Below, in pieces: positions 33,956 to 41,021 of a stretch of 57,038 nt of DNA. Under the pieces are notes generated by a model. The model was given only the letters and a program-made list of their open reading frames with translations. It did no database searches and was not told the origin of the DNA. The stretch comes from Chlamydiales bacterium (lineage in GTDB: Bacteria > Chlamydiota > Chlamydiia > Chlamydiales > Rhabdochlamydiaceae), in NCBI GenBank assembly GCA_016185065.1, contig JACPOL010000006.1:1-57038 (forward strand), given 5' to 3'. The translations under genes and the position numbers were made by a program. Position 1 is the stretch's first letter. Every line of letters starts with the position of its first letter.

Positions 33956-34369
33956 TTAAGCTGACATCCACTGAGACTTATTCGCCAATTTCGCTTTCTT
34001 GTCTTTCTTCCCACCACCTCTGAGTTCAGCATGCGCTGCATCAGACTCCCTTGCCATCTCCGATTTGAAAGCTTCTAGGTACTGCCAGCTCTCAGGAGAG
34101 AAGTTCTTCGGATCGGCTGCGTACTGCTCCAGCATCTCTTTTGTCAGTCCCATATCAGCTAAGAGTCTGTCGTAGTCTTGCGTGATCTCTTGCTGCTTCT
34201 TCGTGAAGGCTTGTCTTGCAAGCTCTCTATCTGCAGGAGAGGCGGTCTGGATCTCTTTCAAGAGCTTTAACGACTCCGCCGAGCTTCTTAAAATCCCTTG
34301 AAGCTTCTCTACAGCCTCGGGAGATGTCTTAAGACCCTTCAGTAAATCTGTCATTTTGCTTTCGTCCAT
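33956..34369 (-). CDS. Charged helical protein, first gene of the translocator-like operon
   Basis: 137 residues, Shine-Dalgarno GAGGAAG just before ATG. Almost wholly alpha-helical and charged, ending in a Lys-rich tail and KSQWMSA. It is paralogous to the protein at 34542-35003: both have 'FSxExWxxL' (NFSPESWQYL / QFSEEHWRLL) at similar distances from the end and terminate in a basic stretch plus K(S)xWM. No hydrophobic segment. Being first in the operon and unlike the rest in composition, it may be a chaperone or regulator of the downstream substrates, though it could itself be secreted. Confidence 0.75.
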   Translation of the reverse strand: MDESKMTDLLKGLKTSPEAVEKLQGILRSSAESLKLLKEIQTASPADRELARQAFTKKQQEITQDYDRLLADMGLTKEMLEQYAADPKNFSPESWQYLEAFKSEMARESDAAHAELRGGGKKDKKAKLANKSQWMSA

Positions 34370-34419
34370 ACTTCCTCTTTTTTATGTTGTTAGTATTAAG
34401 TTATATTGTCCCACTTATT

Positions 34420-34447
34420 ATTATAGCATAGTATTAATAAATTTCAA
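34420..34447 (-). promoter_or_regulatory. Promoter of the translocator-like operon
   Basis: On the minus strand TTGAAA (34447-34442), 16-nt spacer, perfect TATAAT (34425-34420). The predicted start near 34413 gives a 40-odd-nt leader to the ATG at 34369. No other good promoter is evident between the seven genes. Confidence 0.65.
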
Positions 34448-34454
34448 ACAAAAC

Positions 34455-34482
34455 ATTAACATTTTCTTAACGAACTGTTAAT
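34455..34482. promoter_or_regulatory. Inverted-repeat operator candidate upstream of the operon promoter
   Basis: ATTAACA (34455-34461) and TGTTAAT (34476-34482) are perfect 7-bp inverted repeats with centres 21 bp (two helical turns) apart, lying just upstream of the -35 box where an activator would bind. A third TTAAC lies between them. Confidence 0.45.
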
Positions 34483-34541
34483 AAAGGTGTTATGGGGATA
34501 AATCCGAGAATATGAATTATAAGAGACTGATATGCAGAGGG

Positions 34542-35003
34542 TTACCCTTTCATCCAATCGGACTTTTTGGGCCCTTTATGCTTATGGGGATGCCCAGAAG
34601 GATGGCTAGAATCTGGAGCTTTTGCAGGAGGCTCTTCTAACACGCTATCTTTCAAAGCTTTAGAAGCAACTGAAACTAGGCCATTTAGGGCCTCTTGGGT
34701 CGATTGCAGGAGACGCCAGTGCTCTTCGGAGAATTGCTGAGAGCTCTTCATGTAAGAGATAACTTCAGGTTCCGACGCCCCAGCCGCCTGGCAGAGAGCC
34801 GGTATCTCTCGCCCTAAAAGGGCTGACATCTCCTGCACTTCAACCAGGAGCTCCTTTCGCCTCTCCTCCCCCGCAATGGCCAGCTCTTGAACGAGCTCGC
34901 TGAAGATCGAGAGCGCCTCTCTGAAGGCCTCCTCTAACCGAGGAGTCCGCTTCGACATATCTGTAAGTAGATCTTCAAGTCTACGAAGCTGATCTTCTGC
35001 CAT
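34542..35003 (-). CDS. Charged helical protein, paralogue of the 33956 gene
   Basis: 153 residues from ATG 35003; a GTG at 35039 in frame is an alternative, and neither has a well-spaced Shine-Dalgarno. Helical, Glu/Leu-rich body (LVQELAIAGEERRKELLVEVQEM), QFSEEHWRLL near the middle, then a Pro/His/Lys-rich disordered tail ending KKSDWMKG. Shares the motif set and K-rich xWM end with the first gene of the adjoining operon. It is separated from that operon by about 170 bp holding a new promoter, and is divergent from the T3SS apparatus operon. Chaperone or substrate roles are both possible. Confidence 0.75.
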   Translation of the reverse strand: MAEDQLRRLEDLLTDMSKRTPRLEEAFREALSIFSELVQELAIAGEERRKELLVEVQEMSALLGREIPALCQAAGASEPEVISYMKSSQQFSEEHWRLLQSTQEALNGLVSVASKALKDSVLEEPPAKAPDSSHPSGHPHKHKGPKKSDWMKG

Positions 35004-35070
35004 AATTATTATCGTATACTCCAACGCCCCTTTTTCCACGCAAGAATAAGATTAGGAGATAAAGAAGAAA

Positions 35071-35188
35071 GAATCGGGCACGCACGCGGGCACGGGCACG
35101 TTCACGAAAGAAAGAAGGCTCTTCTCGACCTCTCTTTTCCCCTTTCCCTCTTTCGTGAACGTGCCCGCGTGCGTGCCCGCGCCCGATC
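35071..35188. repeat. Long GC-rich hairpin element between divergent T3SS-linked genes
   Basis: Arms at about 35071-35110 and 35150-35188 are imperfect inverted repeats, sharing an exact GGGCACGTTCACGAAAG and a GCACGCACGCGGGCACG block; the loop is a purine/pyrimidine-biased stretch. A near-identical arm (one mismatch over 39 nt) recurs at 56977-57015, so this is a dispersed element. It separates the divergent 34542 gene from the T3SS apparatus operon. Confidence 0.85.
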
Positions 35189-35207
35189 CTCTCTTCTTTT
35201 TTGTTTT

Positions 35208-35235
35208 TGCATTTTTTTGTGATTTCAGCTTTAAT
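35208..35235 (+). promoter_or_regulatory. Possible promoter of the T3SS apparatus operon
   Basis: TTGCAT-like sequence at 35207-35212 and TTTAAT at 35230-35235 are spaced 17 nt. The predicted start would leave only about ten nucleotides before ATG 35252, just enough for the AAGAGGG Shine-Dalgarno, so this assignment is tentative. Confidence 0.3.
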
Positions 35236-35251
35236 TTCGGAAGAGGGTCAC

Positions 35252-35677
35252 ATGTCATCTCTGATTGAACAGCATCTTACTCGTCTGATGGAAGATCTCG
35301 AACTTCCTCCGGTTCCACCCAAGGATGAGGCAAAGGCCTTTCAGCTACAGTTCGGTCCTGAGATGAGCGTGACTCTCAAAGAGGTTGATGGGCAGATCTT
35401 TCTTTTTTCAAAGATCGGCGCTCTTCCTCAGCAGAAGCGTGAAGAGCTCTTCATCCTGCTGATGAAGGCTAATCTTTTAGGACAGGGAACAGGCGGAAGT
35501 GCGATCGGTCTGGATCCCGCGGAGAAGTTCTTGACACTCTCTTTGGCGATCCCGTATGACATGAATTATAAGGCTTTTAGAGAAACAATCGAAGATTTTA
35601 CAAACTTTACAGACTACTGGCGCAAAGAGCTTATCCGACACGCCGAAGAAGCTGAAAAGAGTTTATTCGGACAATAA
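35252..35677 (+). CDS. CesT-type T3SS chaperone
   Basis: 141 residues from ATG 35252, with AGAGGG just upstream. The pattern is that of class I T3SS chaperones: start SSLIEQHLTRLMEDLELPP, acidic and small, with mixed alpha/beta folds (FGPEMSVTLKEVDGQIFLFSKIGALP, LLGQGTGGSAIGLDPAEKFLTLS), ending in a helix. It lies 11 nt upstream of sctD, the place of a known chaperone gene in Chlamydia (CT663 from memory). Probably binds secreted substrates before export. Confidence 0.85.
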   Translation: MSSLIEQHLTRLMEDLELPPVPPKDEAKAFQLQFGPEMSVTLKEVDGQIFLFSKIGALPQQKREELFILLMKANLLGQGTGGSAIGLDPAEKFLTLSLAIPYDMNYKAFRETIEDFTNFTDYWRKELIRHAEEAEKSLFGQ

Positions 35678-35688
35678 TATAAGGCAAT

Positions 35689-37419
35689 ATGGCAGGATAT
35701 CTGATTGCGGAAGAGGGTCCGCTGACGGGAATTATTCTTCGTTTTGAAGAAGGACAAGAGTGGGTCATCGGCCGCGATCCCGACGTAACTGATCTAGTTC
35801 TTGAGGATCCGCTCGTCTCAAGAAGACACGTGATCATCCACCTGACTTCTGAAGGGTATCTCTTAGAAAACTTAAGCTCTGTCAATCCAGCCACTCAGAA
35901 CGGCAAGATCATTACTGAATCTGTTCTCCTCTCAGAAGGAGACATCATCCAAGTTGGAAGCACCTTTTTCCGTTTTACCAGCAAAGAGCCCGCTCTTGAA
36001 GAGGAGGCTCCTGTCGAAGAAGCTCCTACTCTTGAAGAAGAGGATCTAACGAGCGCAGAAATTGAGAGCACCTACGACGCGCGCTGGCTGATGAAGGTGA
36101 TCACAGGTCCGAATGCCGGGGCTGAGTTCTCGATGAACAAAGGGGCGATCTACCTCATCGGAAAAGACCCTAACCTCTGCGACATCATCTTCCACGACTT
36201 AAGCGTCTCAAGACAGCACGCACGCCTTACTGTTGACGATCAAGAGAATGTCTTTATCGAAGATATGGGCAGCCGAAATGGCGTCTTGATTAACGGCGAA
36301 CCAATTTCGGGAAAGCATCAGATCTCCTCTCAGGACCTGGTTGCCCTCGGCACTACCACATTCCTTCTCATCGATCGGAAAGAGGCACGCGAAACGATCG
36401 TCTCTGCCACGATTACACATCCAGCAAGAGCCGAAGAGACTCATGGTGAAGAGGAGATGGAGCGGGAGACCGCAACCACTACCCTCGCCCCTGTGCGCGA
36501 GTGGAAAGAGATGAGGATTAAAAAACGCCACCTCGTTCTAGGCGGAATCGGCATCTTCCTGCTCTTCTTCCTATTTATGGGAACCTTCTCGCTTTTTAAA
36601 GTTGAGCCGGTCGTTGTTGCTGAAAAACATGAGAGCGAGCAGATCCAAGAAGCGCTCAAGAACTACCCCGACGTTCAATTCTCATTCACACAGTCGAACG
36701 GCAAGCTCTTTCTAGTGGGACACGTCCTAACTGCAGTCGATAAGCAGGAGCTTCTCTATACTCTAAGCGGGATCTCTTTCATCGGCGAAGTCGAAGATAA
36801 TGTGGTTGTAGATGAGTATGTCTGGCAGAACATGAATGCGCTGCTGATGAGCAATCCCGACTGGCAGGGGATCTCGATCCACTCGCCCTCTCCTGGAAAG
36901 TTTGTCATGCGCGGTTATCTTGAAACGCTCGAACAGGCGCAGGCTCTCTCCGATTATATGAACGTCAACTTCCCCTATCTAGATCGATTAGACAATCAGA
37001 TCGTTGTGGAAGGAAATCTTGCGACGCAGATCCAGAGCATGCTGATGGAAAAAGGATTTGGAACGGTTCTCTTCCAGCTCTCCAACGGCGAACTGGTTCT
37101 AACTGGCAGAGTCGACGAGAAGAACAAGACGGCTTATGAAGAACTGGTTAACCATTTTAAAGCGCTGATGGGCGTGCGAACAGTGAAGAACTTTGTGGTG
37201 CTATCGACCTCCGAATCTTCTCGCATCGACATCTCAGACAAGTATAAGGTGACTGGATCTTCCAAAAAAGATGCGCAGAACCTCTTCGTTCTAATCAATG
37301 GAAGAATCGTCGGAAAGGGCGATCTCATCGATGGAATGATGATCACAACTGTGCTACCGAGCATGATCCTTCTCGAAAAAGATGGATTAAAATTTCGAAT
37401 TAATTACAATCTGCAATAA
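35689..37419 (+). CDS. sctD: T3SS inner-membrane ring protein SctD (CdsD) with two FHA domains
   Basis: 576 residues; the C. trachomatis protein is about 830. Two forkhead-associated phosphothreonine-binding domains: FHA1 about 5-97 (Gly28-Arg29, Ser44-x-x-His47) and FHA2 about 135-228 (Gly158-Lys159, Ser174-Arg175-x-His177, GSRNG 194-198), joined by an acidic linker. A single membrane helix at 282-303 is followed by periplasmic ring/BON-like domains. FHA1 has NPATQNG where a 'G(S)xNG' would be expected, so its phosphate pocket may be weaker. A likely partner of the kinase at 43724. Confidence 0.95.
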   Translation: MAGYLIAEEGPLTGIILRFEEGQEWVIGRDPDVTDLVLEDPLVSRRHVIIHLTSEGYLLENLSSVNPATQNGKIITESVLLSEGDIIQVGSTFFRFTSKEPALEEEAPVEEAPTLEEEDLTSAEIESTYDARWLMKVITGPNAGAEFSMNKGAIYLIGKDPNLCDIIFHDLSVSRQHARLTVDDQENVFIEDMGSRNGVLINGEPISGKHQISSQDLVALGTTTFLLIDRKEARETIVSATITHPARAEETHGEEEMERETATTTLAPVREWKEMRIKKRHLVLGGIGIFLLFFLFMGTFSLFKVEPVVVAEKHESEQIQEALKNYPDVQFSFTQSNGKLFLVGHVLTAVDKQELLYTLSGISFIGEVEDNVVVDEYVWQNMNALLMSNPDWQGISIHSPSPGKFVMRGYLETLEQAQALSDYMNVNFPYLDRLDNQIVVEGNLATQIQSMLMEKGFGTVLFQLSNGELVLTGRVDEKNKTAYEELVNHFKALMGVRTVKNFVVLSTSESSRIDISDKYKVTGSSKKDAQNLFVLINGRIVGKGDLIDGMMITTVLPSMILLEKDGLKFRINYNLQ

Positions 37420-37457
37420 CGGGGAACTATCCTCTACAGCACATAGGAGCTGTCAAG

Positions 37458-37706
37458 ATGTACGGTTTAGAAAAAAAAGAAAAAGCGACTTTTGAATTTG
37501 ACTTGGAAAAGGATTTAAAAAGCGATCCAGCCAAAGTTCACAAGCTCATTAAAATGGTAGAAGGAAACATCCTTGAAATTAAAGGAAAACTGCGCCAAGG
37601 AGCTGGCTCAGAAGAATTCGATAACTACGGCATTCTTCTTCATGGTTATGCAGCTCTACAGCGCGTATTAAATAGAATCGCAACTAAAAAACAGGATAAA
37701 AAATAA
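37458..37706 (+). CDS. sctE: T3SS SctE-like needle chaperone (CdsE)
   Basis: 82 residues, charged, mainly helical (EKKEKATFEFDLEKDLKSDPAKVHKLIKMVEG), no membrane segment. Its size and place directly before the needle gene match chlamydial CdsE, a YscE-like co-chaperone that with CdsG keeps the needle subunit CdsF unpolymerised. Its TAA overlaps the ATG of sctF by one nucleotide. Assigned by order and size; sequence conservation in this family is low. Confidence 0.85.
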   Translation: MYGLEKKEKATFEFDLEKDLKSDPAKVHKLIKMVEGNILEIKGKLRQGAGSEEFDNYGILLHGYAALQRVLNRIATKKQDKK

Positions 37707-37969
37707 TGCCCGGCCCTACACTTCATAATCCATGGTCTGGAACGATCTCTTTTTCAACTCTGATTAAAGCCTACATCGCACTACAGAGTAAGGTCGTCTC
37801 CGCTGTAAAAAACGTCGCGAGCTCTATTTCGAATGCCACTCCAGGTAAGTTCCTGCTCCTCCAGTTTCAGATGAGCCAGGTAACCCAGATCGGCGACTCG
37901 ATCTCCAACTTAGTGAGCCAGGTTCAAACTGTGATCAACAACGCAGTGCGAAACCAGAAGACAGGATAA
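37706..37969 (+). CDS. sctF: T3SS needle subunit SctF (CdsF)
   Basis: 87 residues, standard needle-subunit size. Predicted two-helix hairpin; a central 'P' turn (NATPGKF) joins an N-terminal helix (TLIKAYIALQSKVVSAVKN) to a conserved C-terminal helix (LLLQFQMSQVTQIGDSISNLVSQVQTVINN), whose Q/S-rich pattern is that of YscF/CdsF. No signal peptide. Start overlaps sctE. Confidence 0.93.
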   Translation: MPGPTLHNPWSGTISFSTLIKAYIALQSKVVSAVKNVASSISNATPGKFLLLQFQMSQVTQIGDSISNLVSQVQTVINNAVRNQKTG

Positions 37970-38014
37970 GTTTTTTAATTGTTCATTCTTTACTTTTAGA
38001 AGAGGACGCATTAC

Positions 38015-38467
38015 ATGCCGCAGCTAGCTAAATACAAAGACCATTTCATCCTCCTCGTCGAGGCTGGCTTTATTGCCGTTAACCAAGCGGATGAGGATGC
38101 TGCAGTGAAGCTCTTCCGCGCTTCAGAGCTCCTGAACCCAGAGAGCACTCTTCCTAAAGTAGGATTGGGCTATATGCACCTGTGCAAGCTCGAGCTGAAA
38201 CAGGCGTGCAAACTGTTCGAAGAAGTTTTGCGTAAAGACCCTGCAAACGAGATGGCGAAAGCCTTCCTCGGCTTGAGCATGGCACTGACACCAAGCGATG
38301 TCTCAAAAGGAGAGAAGATTCTCGAAGAGACAGCGAAGCAGTCGAAAGATCCTGGCATCAAGAGCCTAGCATCTACTGCGATCGATTTCGTCGAGCGTTT
38401 TGTAAAAAAAGCTCCAGCTCCTATGAGCAGCGCCCCAAAAGCAAAAGAGAAGAAAAAAGCAAAGTAG
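38015..38467 (+). CDS. sctG: T3SS TPR chaperone SctG (CdsG)
   Basis: 150 residues. Two to three TPR-like helical pairs at about 15-85 (AVNQADEDAAVKLFRASELLNPES, ACKLFEEVLRKDPANEMAKAFLG), ending in a Lys/Ala/Pro-rich tail. In Chlamydia CdsG pairs with CdsE to bind the needle protein. Position directly after sctF supports this. The lysine tail (KAKEKKKAK) is unlikely to be structured. Confidence 0.88.
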   Translation: MPQLAKYKDHFILLVEAGFIAVNQADEDAAVKLFRASELLNPESTLPKVGLGYMHLCKLELKQACKLFEEVLRKDPANEMAKAFLGLSMALTPSDVSKGEKILEETAKQSKDPGIKSLASTAIDFVERFVKKAPAPMSSAPKAKEKKKAK

Positions 38468-38482
38468 GTTTGAAGTAGACTC

Positions 38483-39136
38483 ATGGCAGCAAAAGGTCCG
38501 TTGGATGAAGTCCCTGGAAAGCAGCGGATAGATGCTACAGCCCCAATCGGCGAGGAGCAGAAGCTCTCTACGACCGGGCAGCCCTTCTCTTCATATATGG
38601 AGGAGGCTAAGAGCTCTACTCTTGGCGGCACGACACAGACTCCGCTTGCATCTCCATTTGATATCGCAGCTGGTCAGACTAAACTGCCAGCCACTCCGAC
38701 TCTTGCAACGATTACGAATCAAGTGTCGAACGCTCAATCCACACTGGGCGATGTGAACAGCTACCTATCAAACTCCAACTTGAGATTGAAGCAGTCGAGC
38801 AAATATCTCCTAAAGAACAAGCTGCAGGATGCCAACACGCACATTCGCACCGCTTCGACAAGACTGGGAGCTGAGCCGAAAGAAGAAGAGGAGATGTCTG
38901 CCGGAACGGGACCAATGTCGCGCTTTATCGGCTATGTAACCAATGGCCAGAGTCTTTTAAATGGCGCTAAGCAGAGACTTGCTCAGATGCAAGAGAAGGG
39001 CGACAATATGAAGCCTGCCGACTTCCTTCTCATCCAGGTACAACTCAACCTCGCTCAACAGAGCTTGGAATACTCCTCAGTGGTCCTGAGTAAGGCGATG
39101 GACGATGTCAAGATGCTCCTAAACGTCCAGCTCTAG
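38483..39136 (+). CDS. sctI: T3SS inner-rod-like protein (SctI family, CT668 counterpart)
   Basis: 217 residues. The N-terminal half is polar and probably disordered; the C-terminal about 45 residues (MKPADFLLIQVQLNLAQQSL, then YSSVVLSKAMDDVKMLLNVQL) have the pattern of YscI/PrgJ inner-rod proteins. In Chlamydia the gene at this place is CT668, a probable rod protein. It ends 8 nt before sctN. The identity rests on the C-terminal pattern and position. Confidence 0.8.
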   Translation: MAAKGPLDEVPGKQRIDATAPIGEEQKLSTTGQPFSSYMEEAKSSTLGGTTQTPLASPFDIAAGQTKLPATPTLATITNQVSNAQSTLGDVNSYLSNSNLRLKQSSKYLLKNKLQDANTHIRTASTRLGAEPKEEEEMSAGTGPMSRFIGYVTNGQSLLNGAKQRLAQMQEKGDNMKPADFLLIQVQLNLAQQSLEYSSVVLSKAMDDVKMLLNVQL

Positions 39137-39144
39137 TGTAATCT

Positions 39145-40464
39145 ATGGACCCAAATCCAGAATTTGACAGGCTGATCTCCGATCTAGAAGAGGTTGAACT
39201 CACCTCTATGCACGGCCGCATCACCGAAGTGGTCGGCATGCTCATCAAAGCTGTCGTGCCTCAAGTGGCTATGGGCGAGGTGTGCGTCATCAAGCGCACG
39301 GGTCGAGAGCCTCTTTTTGCAGAGGTTGTGGGATTCACACGCGACGAAGCCTTCCTCTCCCCTCTTGGAGATATGGCTGGCATCGGCCCCTCATCAGAAG
39401 TCATCCCCTTGCGAATGCCTCTTCATATTAAAATCGGGCCCGAAGTTCTCGGCCGCGTACTGAATGGACTTGGAGAACCGCTAGATGCGGATGTGAAAGG
39501 CCCATTAAACCTTAAAGACACTTTTTCGATTCTCAATACTCCGCCAGATCCACTAAAGCGCAAAGTCATCAGCGAGCCTATCTCCACTGGCGTTCGCGCA
39601 ATCGACGGGATCTTGACCTGCGGAAAAGGACAGAGAATGGGTATTTTTGCGGGCGCGGGCATGGGTAAGTCAACCCTACTCGGGATGATTGCCCGGAATG
39701 CAAAAGCAGACGTCAATGTCATTGCGCTCATCGGTGAGAGGGGCCGCGAGGTCCGCGAATTCCTTGAGAACGATCTTGGTGAAGAGGGCATGAAGCGCTC
39801 TGTCATCGTGGTCTCGACATCCGATCAGCCCGCTCAACTCAGACTCAATGCCGCCTACGTCGGTACTGCAATTGCAGAGTACTTCCGCGATCAGGGCAAG
39901 AGCGTCATCCTCATGATGGACTCTGTGACTCGTTTTGCAAGAGCTCTGCGCGAAATCGGCCTTGCAGCGGGCGAACCCCCAGCGAGGGCGGGCTTTACTC
40001 CCTCTGTATTTGCAACTCTTCCGAAGCTTCTCGAGCGTTCGGGCAACTCGGAAAAAGGCTCTATCACCGCTTTCTATACAGTTCTCGTTGCCGGCGATGA
40101 TATCAATGAGCCTGTTTCCGATGAGACGCGTTCGATCTTAGACGGTCACATCATCCTTTCGAGCGATCTCGCTCGCCAATACCACTACCCTGCGATCGAC
40201 GTACTAGGCTCTATTAGTCGTATCCTAACGCATATCACCGACAAGGAGCATCAGCAGTTCATTGGAAAGGTGCGCGAAGTGCTCGCTCACTATAAAAAGA
40301 ACGAACTGCTCATCCGAATTGGTGAATATAAGCCTGGTTCTGACAAGGGAGCCGATTTTGCGATTAAATACATCGACAAGGTCAACCGCTTCTTGAAACA
40401 GCAGGTCGACGAGATCTCTTCGTTTGAAGAGACCGTTCAACAGCTTAAAGCCCTATTCCGATAA
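39145..40464 (+). CDS. sctN: T3SS ATPase SctN (CdsN)
   Basis: 439 residues, FliI/YscN family. Walker A AGAGMGKST at 169-177, ALIGERGREV after it, Walker B VILMMDSVTRFARALREIGLAAGEPPA, and the subunit-contact DDINEPVSDETRSILDGHIILS. It forms a hexamer at the base of the apparatus that unfolds substrates and releases chaperones. All ATPase residues are intact. Downstream of the rod gene and upstream of the stalk gene sctO. Confidence 0.98.
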   Translation: MDPNPEFDRLISDLEEVELTSMHGRITEVVGMLIKAVVPQVAMGEVCVIKRTGREPLFAEVVGFTRDEAFLSPLGDMAGIGPSSEVIPLRMPLHIKIGPEVLGRVLNGLGEPLDADVKGPLNLKDTFSILNTPPDPLKRKVISEPISTGVRAIDGILTCGKGQRMGIFAGAGMGKSTLLGMIARNAKADVNVIALIGERGREVREFLENDLGEEGMKRSVIVVSTSDQPAQLRLNAAYVGTAIAEYFRDQGKSVILMMDSVTRFARALREIGLAAGEPPARAGFTPSVFATLPKLLERSGNSEKGSITAFYTVLVAGDDINEPVSDETRSILDGHIILSSDLARQYHYPAIDVLGSISRILTHITDKEHQQFIGKVREVLAHYKKNELLIRIGEYKPGSDKGADFAIKYIDKVNRFLKQQVDEISSFEETVQQLKALFR

Positions 40465-40488
40465 GCTTTTACCAAGAGTCTAAATAGA

Positions 40489-41019
40489 GTGTCTGAAGCT
40501 CAATATCCCCTTGAACAGCTAGTTATTATTAAGCAGAAAAAGCTGGAAGAAGCAGAAAAAGTTCTGCGCGACAAGAAAAATGCTCTTCTCAAAGAAGAGG
40601 AGAAACTGGCAAAAGTGGAAGAAGAGCGCAATCAGGTGAAAGACCATAAGCACGCCAAGCTCACACAGCTCAGAGAGGTGCTGGATGCGGGGACAACGAG
40701 CGACAAGATCGTGCAGATGCGTGGATACCTGAAACTCGTCGACGAGCAGCTTAAACAGAAAGAGCAGAAAGTAAAAGAGCAGAAGAAGAATGTAGAAGCT
40801 GCGGAAAAGCAGGTGGAAATTGCCCGCCAGGATATGGTGAAAAGGCAGCAGGATATCGAAAAGCTAGCTTCTCACCGTAAAGAGTGGGATAAAGAGACGC
40901 TTAAAGCTATGGAGCATAAGGAGTCGCTGGAAGGCGATGAGATGGGCTCTGCAATGCATACGATAAGAAAAAAAGAGAGAAACCGAAAGGGTTCTCAAGA
41001 CTCTAAAAAGAAAAAATAG
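40489..41019 (+). CDS. sctO: T3SS central stalk protein SctO (CdsO)
   Basis: 176 residues beginning with GTG at 40489. Nearly one continuous charged coiled coil (LIKQKK, then Lys/Glu-rich heptads to about residue 150), the fold of YscO/FliJ stalks that rotate in the SctN hexamer. It starts 24 nt after sctN and ends 2 nt before sctP. Confidence 0.92.
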   Translation: MSEAQYPLEQLVIIKQKKLEEAEKVLRDKKNALLKEEEKLAKVEEERNQVKDHKHAKLTQLREVLDAGTTSDKIVQMRGYLKLVDEQLKQKEQKVKEQKKNVEAAEKQVEIARQDMVKRQQDIEKLASHRKEWDKETLKAMEHKESLEGDEMGSAMHTIRKKERNRKGSQDSKKKK

Positions 41020-41021
41020 AC

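Noticed and set aside
28633..35003. Type VI secretion or ESX/WXG100 interpretation of the helical operon proteins
   Set aside because: No Hcp, VgrG, TssB/C or EccC-like gene and no WxG hairpin motif in 100-residue proteins; hydrophobic stretches and location favour the adjacent T3SS.
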